Source: Polyangium sp. y55x31
GTDB lineage: Bacteria > Myxococcota_A > Polyangia > Polyangiales > Polyangiaceae
Reading direction: 5' to 3'
Assembly: GCF_029946505.1 (NCBI RefSeq)
Contig: NZ_JARZHG010000006.1
Coordinates: 310,001 to 374,000 of the forward strand
DNA length: 64,000 nucleotides
Shown here: positions 1-8,039 of the stretch, one piece after another
How positions within the stretch are numbered: the stretch's first letter is position 1
Layout: every line of letters begins with the position of its first letter
The notes under the pieces: generated by a model
What the model was told of the DNA's origin: nothing
The model's input: the letters and a program-made list of their open reading frames with translations, nothing else
Databases searched by the model: none
Translations under genes and position numbers: made by a program

Positions 1-2088
1 CGGCGAAAGCGGCTCTTCACCCGCGACGACATCACCTTCCTCGAATCGATCGCGAACATCCTGGCGGCCTCGATGCGGCAGCGGCAGGTCGAGCGGGCGC
101 TGCGCGAGGGCGAGGAGCGGTATCGCCTGCTGGTCGAGGGCGTGCGCGATTACGCGATTTACATGCTCGACCCCGAGGGCCGCGTGGAGAGCTGGAACGC
201 CGGCGCCGAGCGCATCAAGGGGTATACGGCCGCGGAGGTCATCGGTCAGCATTTCTCCCGGTTTTACCCCGCCGAGGACATCGAACAGGGCAAACCGGAG
301 CGAGCGCTCATCCTGGCGGCGAGAACCGGGCGCTTCGAGGACGAGGGGATTCACGTTCGCAAGGACGGCACGCGATTCTGGGCGAACGTCGTCTTGACGG
401 CCCTGCGGGACGAGAGCGGCGCCCTCCGCGGATTCTCGAACCTGACGCGCGACGTGACCGAACGAAAAGAGGCCGTCGAGGCGGCGCGTGACGCCGCGGC
501 GCGCCTCCGGGCCATCGTCGACACCGCCGTCGACGGGATCATCACCATCGATGAACGCGGCACGATCGAGACGATGAACCCCGCCGCCGAGCGGATGTTC
601 GGCTACGGCGCGGACGAGCTCATCGGCCACAACGTCAAGATGGTGATGCCCGAGCCTTACAAAACCGAGCACGACACGTACCTCGCGAACTATCTGCGCA
701 CGGGGGTGCGAAAGATCATCGGAATCGGGCGCAAGGTGCGCGGGCGGCGAAAGGACGGCGCGGAGTTCCCCATCGAGCTCGCCGTCAGCGAGTTCTTCGT
801 GGGCGAGCGGAGGTTTTTCGCGGGCGTGATCCGCGACATCACGGAGCGGGAGGCGGCGGAGGCGGAGCGCGAATCACTCCTCGGGAGCGAGCGGGCCGCG
901 CGGAGCGAGGCCGAGCGGGCGAACCGAATGAAAGACGAGTTCTTGGCCACGATGTCGCACGAGCTCCGGACGCCGCTCACCCCCATCCTCGGCTGGATCG
1001 AGCTGCTCCGCGTCTCCCAGCAGGCGCCCGGGAACCTCGAAAAAGGTCTGTCCGTCATCGAGCGGAACGCGCGCCTGCAACTGCAGCTCATCTCGGATCT
1101 GCTCGACGTGAGCCGCATCGTCTCCGGGAAGCTGCGCCTCAACGTGCAGTGGATCGATCTGCCGAACGTGATCGATTCCGCGATCGAATCCGTTCGTCAC
1201 GCCGCCGAGGTGAAGGGCATCGAGATCCGCGCGACGTACGAGCCGACGGACACGACGGTGATGGGCGACCCGGATCGCCTGCAGCAGGTCGTGTGGAACC
1301 TGGTCGCGAACGCGATCAAGTTCACGCCCTCGAATGGCCACGTGGACATCACGCTCTCCCGGACGAATGGGCATTTCCGGCTCACGGTGTCGGATACGGG
1401 ACAGGGAATCGCGCCCGAGTTTCTCCCGCTGCTCTTCGATCGTTTCCGTCAAGCCGACTCGTCCACGTCGCGCCGCTACGGCGGCCTCGGCCTCGGGCTC
1501 TCGATCGTGAAACACCTGGTCGAGCTCCACGGCGGCAGCGTGCACGCGGAGAGCGAAGGGATCGGGAAAGGGGCGACGTTCGTGGTCGACCTCCCGACGA
1601 TGCGCGCCTTCGCCCCAGGCCCCGAGCACGAGGGGCTGTCGCACCCCTGGCCGAGCGTCTCGCGCCCGCCGGTCGCCGATACGACGAGCCTGGAGGGCAT
1701 TCGTGTCCTCGTGGTGGACGACGAGCCGGACGCGCGGGAGCTCGTCGAGCGATTGCTGGAGGATCGCCGGGCGAAGGTCCTCACGGCGGCCTCGGCCTTC
1801 GAGGCCCTCGAAATGCTGGCGAACCCCGAGAACGAACCGGACGTGATGGTGAGCGATCTCGGGATGCCCGGAATGGATGGATTCGCCCTCATTCGAGAGG
1901 TACGCGCGCGTCGCGCCGCCGGGCTCGGCAATCTGCCCGCCGTCGCGGTGACGGCATTCGCGCGCCCCGAGGACAAGGCCCGATCGCTCGAGGCCGGCTA
2001 TGACGCGCACGTGACGAAGCCGATCGATCCGCTCGGGTTCGTCGCGACCGTCGCCCAATTGATGAAGCGAAAAGGGATGCTGTCGTGA
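1..2088 (+). CDS. Hybrid sensor histidine kinase, GAF-PAS-PAS-HisKA-HATPase-REC (5' end outside window)
   Basis: The frame is open from the first base and those codons read like the last helix of a GAF domain (FLESIANILAA), so the gene begins upstream. Counting from the internal ATG at 73: PAS about 15-131, second PAS about 145-260, HisKA with His296 in SHELRTP, HATPase with an N box near 409-413, DTGQG at 441 and a GLGLGLS G2 box, then a receiver with DD at 549-550 and Asp595 as acceptor. The second PAS resembles the FixL heme PAS, with HDTY (His200) and IIGIGR (Arg220) in the positions that ligate heme and bind O2 in FixL. Such kinases autophosphorylate on His and pass phosphate to the fused receiver. 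No transmembrane segment is visible in this part, which suggests a cytosolic sensor. No cognate regulator lies next to it. Confidence 0.93.
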   Translation, partial: RRKRLFTRDDITFLESIANILAASMRQRQVERALREGEERYRLLVEGVRDYAIYMLDPEGRVESWNAGAERIKGYTAAEVIGQHFSRFYPAEDIEQGKPERALILAARTGRFEDEGIHVRKDGTRFWANVVLTALRDESGALRGFSNLTRDVTERKEAVEAARDAAARLRAIVDTAVDGIITIDERGTIETMNPAAERMFGYGADELIGHNVKMVMPEPYKTEHDTYLANYLRTGVRKIIGIGRKVRGRRKDGAEFPIELAVSEFFVGERRFFAGVIRDITEREAAEAERESLLGSERAARSEAERANRMKDEFLATMSHELRTPLTPILGWIELLRVSQQAPGNLEKGLSVIERNARLQLQLISDLLDVSRIVSGKLRLNVQWIDLPNVIDSAIESVRHAAEVKGIEIRATYEPTDTTVMGDPDRLQQVVWNLVANAIKFTPSNGHVDITLSRTNGHFRLTVSDTGQGIAPEFLPLLFDRFRQADSSTSRRYGGLGLGLSIVKHLVELHGGSVHAESEGIGKGATFVVDLPTMRAFAPGPEHEGLSHPWPSVSRPPVADTTSLEGIRVLVVDDEPDARELVERLLEDRRAKVLTAASAFEALEMLANPENEPDVMVSDLGMPGMDGFALIREVRARRAAGLGNLPAVAVTAFARPEDKARSLEAGYDAHVTKPIDPLGFVATVAQLMKRKGMLS

Positions 2089-2187
2089 GGGTCGAGAGCT
2101 CTCGGAGGCGTCTCAGCCGAGGACCGGCCCGCCCGACGGGTCTAAAGGGAGGGACGATCGCGACGGTCGCGAAGGCGCTCCGCAACC

Positions 2188-2350
2188 AAAACGGCGGCTT
2201 CGCGGGGCCCGATCCGTGGTTCCGTTCATAAAACGGCGGCTTCGCGGGGGTCGATCGGGAGGTTCGTTGCCGCATCGGCGGCGTCGCGGGGGTCGATCGG
2301 GGGGATCGCTTCGAAGAGGACGGCTTTGCGGGTGTCGAGAGGCGGATTTT
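2188..2350. repeat. Degenerate tandem repeat, about four units of 42-45 bases
   Basis: Units start near 2188, 2230, 2275 and 2319. The core shared by the units is CGGCGGCTTCGCGGGGGTCG, with variation after it. The first two units both begin with AAAACGGCGG. The fourth is the most diverged. Units two and three also share GGGGGTCGATCGGG. Confidence 0.65.
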
Positions 2351-2442
2351 TGGGGAGGCGGCGTCGTCGCGGGAGTCGCGGAGGGGAGACTTGGTGAGGC
2401 TTGTTGCTTCTAGGGGTGTGCTGGGCCGCGGCCGTCCAGCCG

Positions 2443-2549
2443 GCTCCCGCCGCCCCGGTCACCGTCATGGGACGCTCGATTCCCGGGCGCACCGTGAGCC
2501 CCCTGGCCCGTTTGCCCTTGCCGTCCAGTCGCTCAACGTGCGACTCGAT
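2443..2549. repeat. Repeat copy A1, paired with 6784-6890
   Basis: This 107-base block matches 6784-6890 at the same length. The first 36 bases are identical and about a dozen substitutions fall mainly in the middle. Copy A1 lies six bases before the start of the HNH-motif lipoprotein gene; the other copy lies before a remnant of the same kind of gene, so the block is probably the upstream part of a duplicated locus. Confidence 0.85.
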
Positions 2550-2554
2550 ATTCC

Positions 2555-3140
2555 ATGCAAGCAATGACGAGACGCCGCTCGGCAATGCTGGGCGTGCTGG
2601 GGTTGGGCTTCGGTGCGGCAGGGATGATGGGGGCGTGCGGGTCGCCCCTCGATCCGGGGCCTGTCGATTCGTGCCCTACTCCATCCGAAACCCCGACCGA
2701 CACGTCGACTGAATGCGCGGAGCCCATGCCCGAGCCGTGCATGCGTTATCGCATCCCGCTCGTGGGAAACCCGAGCACGGACGTCGCGCTGCGGAGCAAG
2801 TACATCGCCGCGTTCGGCTCCGCTTGTTACATGTCCGAGGCCGGCACGTTCGACTGCTTTGGGCTTCACGTGGCCTTGCAAGGATGAGAACTGCAAGCCG
2901 ACGACGTGCACGGAGAAGCTCGTCCTCAAAAATCCGAAAGGCACGCCCGAAAATGACCCTGATCGCGCGCAGGTGCACCACGTGGTGCCCAAGAAAGACC
3001 TGCGCAGTTGCCCGTGGGGCACGAACGCGTACAAGAACGCGGCCGTCATCTCGACGAGGCTCAACCAACATCTCAAGAACAAGGTCCCGCCGATCAAAGA
3101 GGTGTTGCAGCTCAACAACGCGCAGGCATACACGCCGTGA
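2555..3140 (+). pseudogene. Cysteine-rich lipoprotein with HNH-like motif, split by a +1 frameshift
   Basis: The first part (from ATG 2555) has a lipoprotein signal with lipobox MMGAC and runs to a stop at 2885-2887. The rest continues in another frame from about 2859 to 3140. Removing one G from the GGG at 2861-2863 would join them into about 194 residues, reading DCFGFTWPCKDENC across the joint. The C-terminal half has VHHVVP, then NAYKNAAVIS, then NQHL, which fits the H-N-H spacing of HNH/Endo VII-type nucleases. Many cysteines suggest a secreted, disulfide-bonded protein. If the extra base is real the gene is broken; if it is a sequence error the gene is intact. Its 3' end recurs as a remnant at 6891-7004. 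The nuclease assignment is an inference from the motif. Confidence 0.6.
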
Positions 3141-3183
3141 CGCGGTCGGCGGACCCAGGCGGCGAGCCGCGTTGACGCCCAGG
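3069..3183. repeat. Repeat copy A2 (3' end of HNH lipoprotein gene), paired with 6891-7004
   Basis: The last codons of the lipoprotein gene and about 45 bases beyond its stop match 6891-7004. The coding part reads LKNKVPPIKEVLQLNN here and LRNKVPPVKEVVQINK in the remnant, both ending YTP-stop. In the remnant this part directly follows the 107-base block, so about 519 bases present here are missing there. Confidence 0.8.
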
Positions 3184-3207
3184 CCCACGGAGTCTAGGCG
3201 AAACACC

Positions 3208-3531
3208 ATGATCGAGCGGGTGACCCGTCACTTCGGACGCCTCGTCTTGCACAACGGGCGGCTCTTGCCGCTGTCGTGTGAATCGTATCGTCCACGCCCC
3301 GGGAAGATCGTGACGTACCACGACCGCCCAGAAGACGCCCCCGCCCACGCGGTCATCGACGCGGTGGTCGATCGGAGGCTGAAAGGCCCCACGGAGTTCA
3401 CGCCCGCCGAGCTCGATACGCTCCTTGTCCCCACGCCCGACCCGAAGCGCGTGCGCGGCGCTCAACGCAGGCTTCAAAAGGTCGGCATCACCTGGCCCGG
3501 TTCGCCCGAGATCCCTGACGAGCCGACATGA
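3208..3531 (+). CDS. Small hypothetical protein downstream of the HNH lipoprotein
   Basis: This 107-residue protein starts at ATG 3208, 67 bases after the lipoprotein stop. It has no signal peptide or membrane segment, is rich in Arg and Pro, and ends in PDEPT. I do not recognise a family. Its position after a gene with a nuclease-like motif would fit an immunity or accessory role, but nothing in the sequence shows that. The decayed second locus near 7000 does not carry a recognisable copy of this gene. Coding is supported mainly by high GC at third codon positions and a clean frame to the stop. Confidence 0.55.
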   Translation: MIERVTRHFGRLVLHNGRLLPLSCESYRPRPGKIVTYHDRPEDAPAHAVIDAVVDRRLKGPTEFTPAELDTLLVPTPDPKRVRGAQRRLQKVGITWPGSPEIPDEPT

Positions 3532-3550
3532 CGGGCCAACCCCTTTTTGG

Positions 3551-3570
3551 GCAAGCGAAAGTGTGCCGCT
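3551..3570. repeat. 20-base element shared with 6741-6767
   Basis: GCAAGCGAAA followed directly by GTGTGCCGCT. The same two 10-base halves occur at 6741-6750 and 6758-6767, separated there by seven bases. One copy lies after the HNH locus and the other before its decayed copy. Confidence 0.5.
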
Positions 3571-3612
3571 TTTGGAGAAGGGGGCGTACTCGGCGGCGCG
3601 ACGTGAATTACC

Positions 3613-4821
3613 TCAGTCGAGCGTCGCAATCGCGCGATAAATGGCGTCGCGGAGCGCCTTTTCCCGCGGATCGTCGAACAGGTAGAAGTCCGTCTTGTTC
3701 ATGACGTAGGCGTAGCCGAGCCGTGCGTCCGGATCCGCGAATCCGAACGAGCCGCCTGCGCCCGGTGCGCCGAACGCGCGCGGACTCGAGCCGAACATTG
3801 CGTCCGGTCCCGGCCGGAGGAAGCCGAGCGAGTAGGAGCTCGGCACGCCCAGCACCACGTCTTTCGCGCGGTGCAACGTCGGCTTCGCCGTGATGTTCGC
3901 CATGGTCTCTCGGCCGACGGCGAGCTCGGCTCCCCCCTCGGCGAATACCGAGTAGAGCCGCGCGATCGCGCGTGCGGTCCCGACACCGTTGCCTGCGGGC
4001 GCCTCCAACTCGAGGCAGCGTCGGTCGTTCCAGTCGACATCGTTGAAGACCATCGACTTGTGCATCAGTGACCACGGCCAGAGCATCCGAAGGAGCAGCG
4101 GGCGCGGCGCGGTCGGCAGAGCGCGAAGCGCGCGGCCCAGGGAGAGAGGCATGGTGGTTGCGAGCCGTCGCGTCGGGATTTCGGGCGGCAGCCCGATGAA
4201 GAGATCGAGGCCGAGCGGTGCGGCGACCTCTTCACGGAAGAAGCGGCCCAGCGTCCGGTGCGCGGGGTCGACGCGCCGAATGAGCTCCTGCATGTAGAGC
4301 CCGAGCGTCATCGCGTGATAGCCGTGCCGCGTGCCGGGTGCCCATGCCGGCTTCTGCCGGGCGAGCACACGCGCCATTCCATCGAGGTCGCGCAGTCGGT
4401 GGATCGACATTTCCTCGTCCAGCCGCACGAGCCCAGCCTCATGGCCGAGGAGCTGCCGGACCGTGATCCCTTCCTTGCCGTACTGCGCGAACTCGGGCCA
4501 ATAGCGAGCGATCGGCGCGTCATAGTCGACGAGCCCGCGCGCGTTCGCGACCGCGAGGGTCATCGCGGAGATGCCCTTCGTGGTGGAGTACACGACGACC
4601 ATCGTGTCCTCCTCCCACGGTGCATCGCCGTCCCACGTGCGGTGGCCGCCCCACAGATCGACCACCTTCTTGCCGCGCCAATATGCCGACACAGCCGCGC
4701 CGATCTCACCACGCTCCGCGAAGTTGCGCTCGAATTCGACGCGCACTTGCTCGAAGCCCTTCGCGACCTCTCCACGCGTACGCGTTTGCGCCCCGCCGGC
4801 ACCTGCGCCTACCTGCTCCAT
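3613..4821 (-). CDS. Serine hydrolase of the beta-lactamase/penicillin-binding protein fold (EstB/LACTB type)
   Basis: The 402-residue protein has the nucleophile motif STTK at residues 79-82 and a Tyr at 168 (GYHA) where class C enzymes have YxN, with GXG-like segments near the C-terminus (GAPGAGGSF). This is the beta-lactamase-related serine hydrolase family, which mostly contains esterases and peptidases of unknown substrate. There is no signal peptide, so it is probably cytosolic. I chose ATG 4821 because GGAGGA lies six bases upstream; an in-frame TTG at 4860 would add 13 residues with no better RBS. It stands alone, with 223 bases to the next gene on the same strand. Confidence 0.85.
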   Translation of the reverse strand: MEQVGAGAGGAQTRTRGEVAKGFEQVRVEFERNFAERGEIGAAVSAYWRGKKVVDLWGGHRTWDGDAPWEEDTMVVVYSTTKGISAMTLAVANARGLVDYDAPIARYWPEFAQYGKEGITVRQLLGHEAGLVRLDEEMSIHRLRDLDGMARVLARQKPAWAPGTRHGYHAMTLGLYMQELIRRVDPAHRTLGRFFREEVAAPLGLDLFIGLPPEIPTRRLATTMPLSLGRALRALPTAPRPLLLRMLWPWSLMHKSMVFNDVDWNDRRCLELEAPAGNGVGTARAIARLYSVFAEGGAELAVGRETMANITAKPTLHRAKDVVLGVPSSYSLGFLRPGPDAMFGSSPRAFGAPGAGGSFGFADPDARLGYAYVMNKTDFYLFDDPREKALRDAIYRAIATLD

Positions 4822-5044
4822 GGCTGCTCCTCCAGCAACACGCGCGCCAATTCGAGACAAACCGGAATGTAGCCCATTGTCATGAGCCTCGGCGATACCG
4901 ACATACGAACGTGACGGCTCGGGACGCGGAGTTTGCGCCGAGGCGCGCAGGTCTTGCGTCCGCCAGGTTCAACGCGACGCCATGCATGGCCCTGCGCATT
5001 TGCCGCGCCAGCTCCGAATCCCTCGAGAAAGGGGCGGCGGCAGG

Positions 5045-6631
5045 CTAGAGGTCCGGATAGGGATAGGCTGTCCAGAGGCCCGCGCGTTCGGGCGTGCGCA
5101 CGGCGTAGACGATTCCGTGCTCGGGCCATACGACGGGGCTGGATTCGCTGACGCCCGTATCGATGTCGATCTGCTCTCCGGTCTCTGGGATCCAGGTCGT
5201 GAGGGTACCTGCGCCGAGCGTGTGGTCCCAATCGTGAACGTAGTCGAGGACGTGCAACTCGACCTCTTGGAGGACGCGCATCTTCTGGAAATGCCTCCGC
5301 TTCTCGCGGCGGATGCCCGGGACCCGGAGCGCTTCGGCCAGCGTCACCGAGTCGAGCACGACGAGCGTCCCGAGCTCCTCCTGCGGGTCCGTGATCATGG
5401 GGAAATGGCCATCGGTCACTCCTTCCCATGGCTCCCAGAAGCCCTCGAGGAGCGGAGAAAAACCGCCCTCCGGCGACCATTTTCCTAGCGTGCTGGTCGC
5501 GCCGTCGTAGTCGAGATTGATCACAATGTCCTTGGTCGGCCCAACGACCCAGCCGGGCTTCGGATTCGTCCCGACGAACACGGGCTCGCCGGCCTCCGGG
5601 ACGGCCCAGAACTCGCGCTCCTTCCCAGGCTCCTCGCGCTCGAAAAAAACCCACGGCGACTTCGAATTGTCGTGGAAGGCAAACACGTACGTGACCGCGG
5701 TGGAGAAGACGCGTCTCTCCCCCGTCGCCCGATCCAGAACCCCGAGCACGCCGGCCGCGCAATCGTCCCGATAGGTGAGCCTCTGCGGGCTGTTCTCGAA
5801 GGCGTAGACAGGTTTGCACGGCGCGGCCGTCGTGGGGACGGCAATGGGCCCGGGGTCCCCAGGCTTCATCACCCAAAGACCCTTCGTATCCACATAAGCC
5901 GCCTCCTCTCCCCAAAGCGAGACAGCGACCTCCGTGACGCCCTCGCCGGCGGTTTGCAAAATTTTCCCATCGAGATCACGCACGACCAGGCTCCCGCCCT
6001 CGACCAACCAGAACTTGTCCCCCTTGAATTTCCAGAAGCTCGCATTCGCGGCGATCGTCTGCACCGATCCGGCCCAGGGATCGATCTTCACGACCTCGCC
6101 GGACGTCGTCCGCGCGCCATAAGCCTCCAGGTTCCACGAGTCGATCGCCTCCACCGGCGCTTCGACCGAGGGCACACGCATGAGCTCGACGCAGGACGTG
6201 TCGAAGATGCGCAGGTCCCCGCTTTCGGCCCCGACTCCCTCGAGCGTCAGGATCCGTGCCGGGCGAGGGTTGCCGTCGCCGGCGGGCGCGCGGGTATACC
6301 CGGGCGTGTGGTAAAAGAATGCCCTGCCCAGCGAGCAGGTGCGCTGTTCGTCGTCCGCGAGCGAGACCACGACCACCTCGTCATCCTCCGGCGCGAGCTC
6401 GTGTTGCGCCACGACGAACGCGCCGTCGGGCTCCGATCCGACGACGAGCCCCTGAAAGTGGCCGCCCGCGTGCCTCACGGGTCGACGCTCGATCTCGACC
6501 TCGGGCCCGCAACCGCTGCCCACGAGGAGCAGCGACCCGGCCAAAGCGCAGAAGACGCCGAGCGCGCCCCGCCTCCGCTTTGCACCCGCCGCAGCCCACC
6601 AGAACCTTCGCGTCCTTCCGCCGTTCTCCAA
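5045..6631 (-). CDS. Predicted lipoprotein, beta-propeller-like, function unknown
   Basis: The 528-residue product has a basic N-terminus, a hydrophobic stretch and a lipobox ending VGSGC near residue 41, so it should be lipid-anchored. The body is a run of short beta-strand-like segments with Trp, Gly and Asp, such as WKFKGDKFWLVEGG, that look like propeller blades; no catalytic motif stands out. The start is TTG at 6631, supported by GGAGG seven bases before it. Similar unassigned propeller lipoproteins are common in myxobacterial envelopes. It is not clearly in an operon. Confidence 0.75.
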   Translation of the reverse strand: MENGGRTRRFWWAAAGAKRRRGALGVFCALAGSLLLVGSGCGPEVEIERRPVRHAGGHFQGLVVGSEPDGAFVVAQHELAPEDDEVVVVSLADDEQRTCSLGRAFFYHTPGYTRAPAGDGNPRPARILTLEGVGAESGDLRIFDTSCVELMRVPSVEAPVEAIDSWNLEAYGARTTSGEVVKIDPWAGSVQTIAANASFWKFKGDKFWLVEGGSLVVRDLDGKILQTAGEGVTEVAVSLWGEEAAYVDTKGLWVMKPGDPGPIAVPTTAAPCKPVYAFENSPQRLTYRDDCAAGVLGVLDRATGERRVFSTAVTYVFAFHDNSKSPWVFFEREEPGKEREFWAVPEAGEPVFVGTNPKPGWVVGPTKDIVINLDYDGATSTLGKWSPEGGFSPLLEGFWEPWEGVTDGHFPMITDPQEELGTLVVLDSVTLAEALRVPGIRREKRRHFQKMRVLQEVELHVLDYVHDWDHTLGAGTLTTWIPETGEQIDIDTGVSESSPVVWPEHGIVYAVRTPERAGLWTAYPYPDL

Positions 6632-6733
6632 GAGGCACCTCCAGCAAATCGTGAGTTGCCACCGTGAGTTGCCGCGGTAGGGCTGCTCATTCGAGAGCGC
6701 AGTATGTTTGTCTTCAACAGCGGGAGTGGGAGT

Positions 6734-6770
6734 GGGAGCGGCAAGCGAAATCCGATTGTGTGCCGCTCCC
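6734..6770. repeat. Inverted repeat with 10-base perfect arms
   Basis: Arms GGGAGCGGCA (6734-6743) and TGCCGCTCCC (6761-6770) enclose 17 bases. The right half overlaps the element shared with 3551-3570. There is no T run, so it is not a typical intrinsic terminator. Confidence 0.6.
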
Positions 6771-6783
6771 GCTGCTTCCGCCT

Positions 6784-6890
6784 GCTCCCGCCGCCCCGGT
6801 CACCGTCATGGGACGCTCGGTTCCCGGGCGCATCGTGAGCCCCCCTGGTTCCTTTTCCTTGCCGCCCAGTCGCTCAACGTGAGATTCGAT
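6784..6890. repeat. Repeat copy B1, paired with 2443-2549
   Basis: This is the second copy of the 107-base block. It keeps the 36-base identical start and the segment CAGTCGCTCAACGTG. It is followed at once by the gene 3' remnant, unlike copy A1. Confidence 0.85.
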
Positions 6891-7004
6891 CATCTCCGTA
6901 ACAAAGTCCCGCCGGTCAAAGAGGTGGTGCAGATCAACAAGGTCCCGCCGTACACGCCGTGACGCGGCCGGCGGACGCTGGCGGCGAGCCCGTTGACGCC
7001 CGGG
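6891..7004 (+). pseudogene. Remnant of the HNH-motif lipoprotein gene (3' end only)
   Basis: The bases read LRNKVPPVKEVVQINK and end PYTP-stop at 6960-6962, matching the C-terminus of the lipoprotein at 2555-3140; about 40 bases after the stop also match. The first 80-90% of the gene is absent. The most economical reading is a duplicated locus with an internal deletion of about 519 bases. Confidence 0.75.
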
Positions 7005-7042
7005 ATCTCGATGGCGCCGCGCGTGGGTCCTTCCGCGGGGGC

Positions 7043-7855
7043 TTACCGGCCGAGCTTGTCGTGGGCTTCCGATTCGCAGCGATCGAGGCAGGCGTGATTG
7101 ATCTCGACGCAACGATTCTCGCACGCGTTGTCGTGGCGACAGCGGTTCTGGCAGTACAGCCCTTCACGCTTGCAGTTCGCCGCGCACTGCTCCATGTCGC
7201 GCACGACGTGCTGCTCTTGCTTCTGGCGCTCGATGCGCGCGTTGTTCGCTTCGACCTGGGCACCGAGGCGGCGCGCATTCTCGTCCTGATACCAGGTGAC
7301 CAGCTCGGGGCTCATCCACGCCATCTCGCCCTCGGGCGACAGCGCGTTCATGTTCTTCCGGCACATCGCGATCATCGCGAGCTTGTCGTCGTCGTTGTGC
7401 AACACCGGGACCGTCTTCGCGCACACCGGGCCGACGAGGTCCGGCCGGTTCTGCTGACCGTACGCTTCGACCAGCGCCTTGCCCGCGATCTCGTTGGGTC
7501 CCATCTCGAACGACCGGTTGTACTCGGCGTAGGCGTCCTGCCGCTTGCCGGCGTCGAGGAGCATCGTCGCGCGCCACGCGACGAGCGTCGGCGCGTCGAC
7601 CCCGGCCGTCGGAATCGCGCGATCGATCACGGTGATCGCGTCACTGGCGTGGGCCACGCCGAGCTTGGCTCGCTTGCGGTAGTCACCGGCCTTGTACGCC
7701 TCGTGGACCGCGGAGGCGTATTCCTGTGCCTGGCGCGCGCCGGGGATGCGGGCCTCCGCCTTCGCCGTCTGCACGCGTTGCAAGCGAGCTTTTGTCGCGG
7801 AGTGGCCACAGGACACGAGAAACAAGAGAGGCAGAGCACGCAGAAGGGCACGCAT
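7043..7855 (-). CDS. Predicted lipoprotein with cysteine-rich C-terminus
   Basis: The 270-residue product begins MRALLRALPLLFLVSCG, a short lipoprotein signal with Cys16. The middle is helical and TPR-like, for example AYAEYNRSFEMGPNEIAGKAL. The last 50 residues hold eight cysteines in repeated CxxxC pairs (CAANC, CQNRC, CENRC, CLDRC), which suggests a disulfide-rich or metal-binding tail. I chose the ATG at 7855 because the open frame further upstream reads low-complexity Arg-Leu from a hexanucleotide repeat and because the lipobox fits. No family is recognised, and the neighbours give no function. Confidence 0.75.
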   Translation of the reverse strand: MRALLRALPLLFLVSCGHSATKARLQRVQTAKAEARIPGARQAQEYASAVHEAYKAGDYRKRAKLGVAHASDAITVIDRAIPTAGVDAPTLVAWRATMLLDAGKRQDAYAEYNRSFEMGPNEIAGKALVEAYGQQNRPDLVGPVCAKTVPVLHNDDDKLAMIAMCRKNMNALSPEGEMAWMSPELVTWYQDENARRLGAQVEANNARIERQKQEQHVVRDMEQCAANCKREGLYCQNRCRHDNACENRCVEINHACLDRCESEAHDKLGR

Positions 7856-8009
7856 GGTGGATGGGTTCCCAGTTATCTCGACTGCGGTCCGGGAGGCAAG
7901 CCCTCCGGTGTTCGCAATCGCGGGAAGGAGCATCTGTCCGGCTGGCGAGGGCTCGCCTGGCGCTCCGGGAGCCAGGAGGGAGCGGAAGCGGAGGCGCGCG
8001 CGCACGCGT

Positions 8010-8039
8010 AAACGCAAACGCAAACGCAAACGCAAGCGT
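8010..8039. repeat. Hexanucleotide microsatellite (AAACGC)4 plus one variant unit
   Basis: Four perfect AAACGC units at 8010-8033 are followed by AAGCGT. It lies about 155-185 bases upstream of the start of the cysteine-rich lipoprotein on the minus strand, outside any called gene. Confidence 0.85.

Larger units (their letters stand above)
2089..2554. other. Intergenic region with tandem repeats and repeat copy A1
   Basis: This 466-base gap contains no convincing gene. It holds a degenerate tandem array (2188-2350) and a 107-base block (2443-2549) that recurs at 6784-6890. On the minus strand the tandem units would read as repeated IDPREAAVL-like peptides, but the frames are broken by stops, so I do not call a gene. 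Confidence 0.7.
6632..7042. other. Intergenic region holding a decayed copy of the HNH lipoprotein locus
   Basis: This 411-base gap contains an inverted repeat (6734-6770), the 107-base block B1 (6784-6890) and the 3' gene remnant B2 (6891-7004). No intact gene is seen. The remnant keeps the last codons and stop of the HNH-motif lipoprotein but not its signal peptide or HNH motif. Confidence 0.75.

Noticed and set aside
2216-2413. Plus-strand small gene in the tandem array
   Set aside because: Gly/Arg-rich product made only by the repeats, no RBS.
8010-8039. CRISPR-like array
   Set aside because: Only a six-base microsatellite without spacers.
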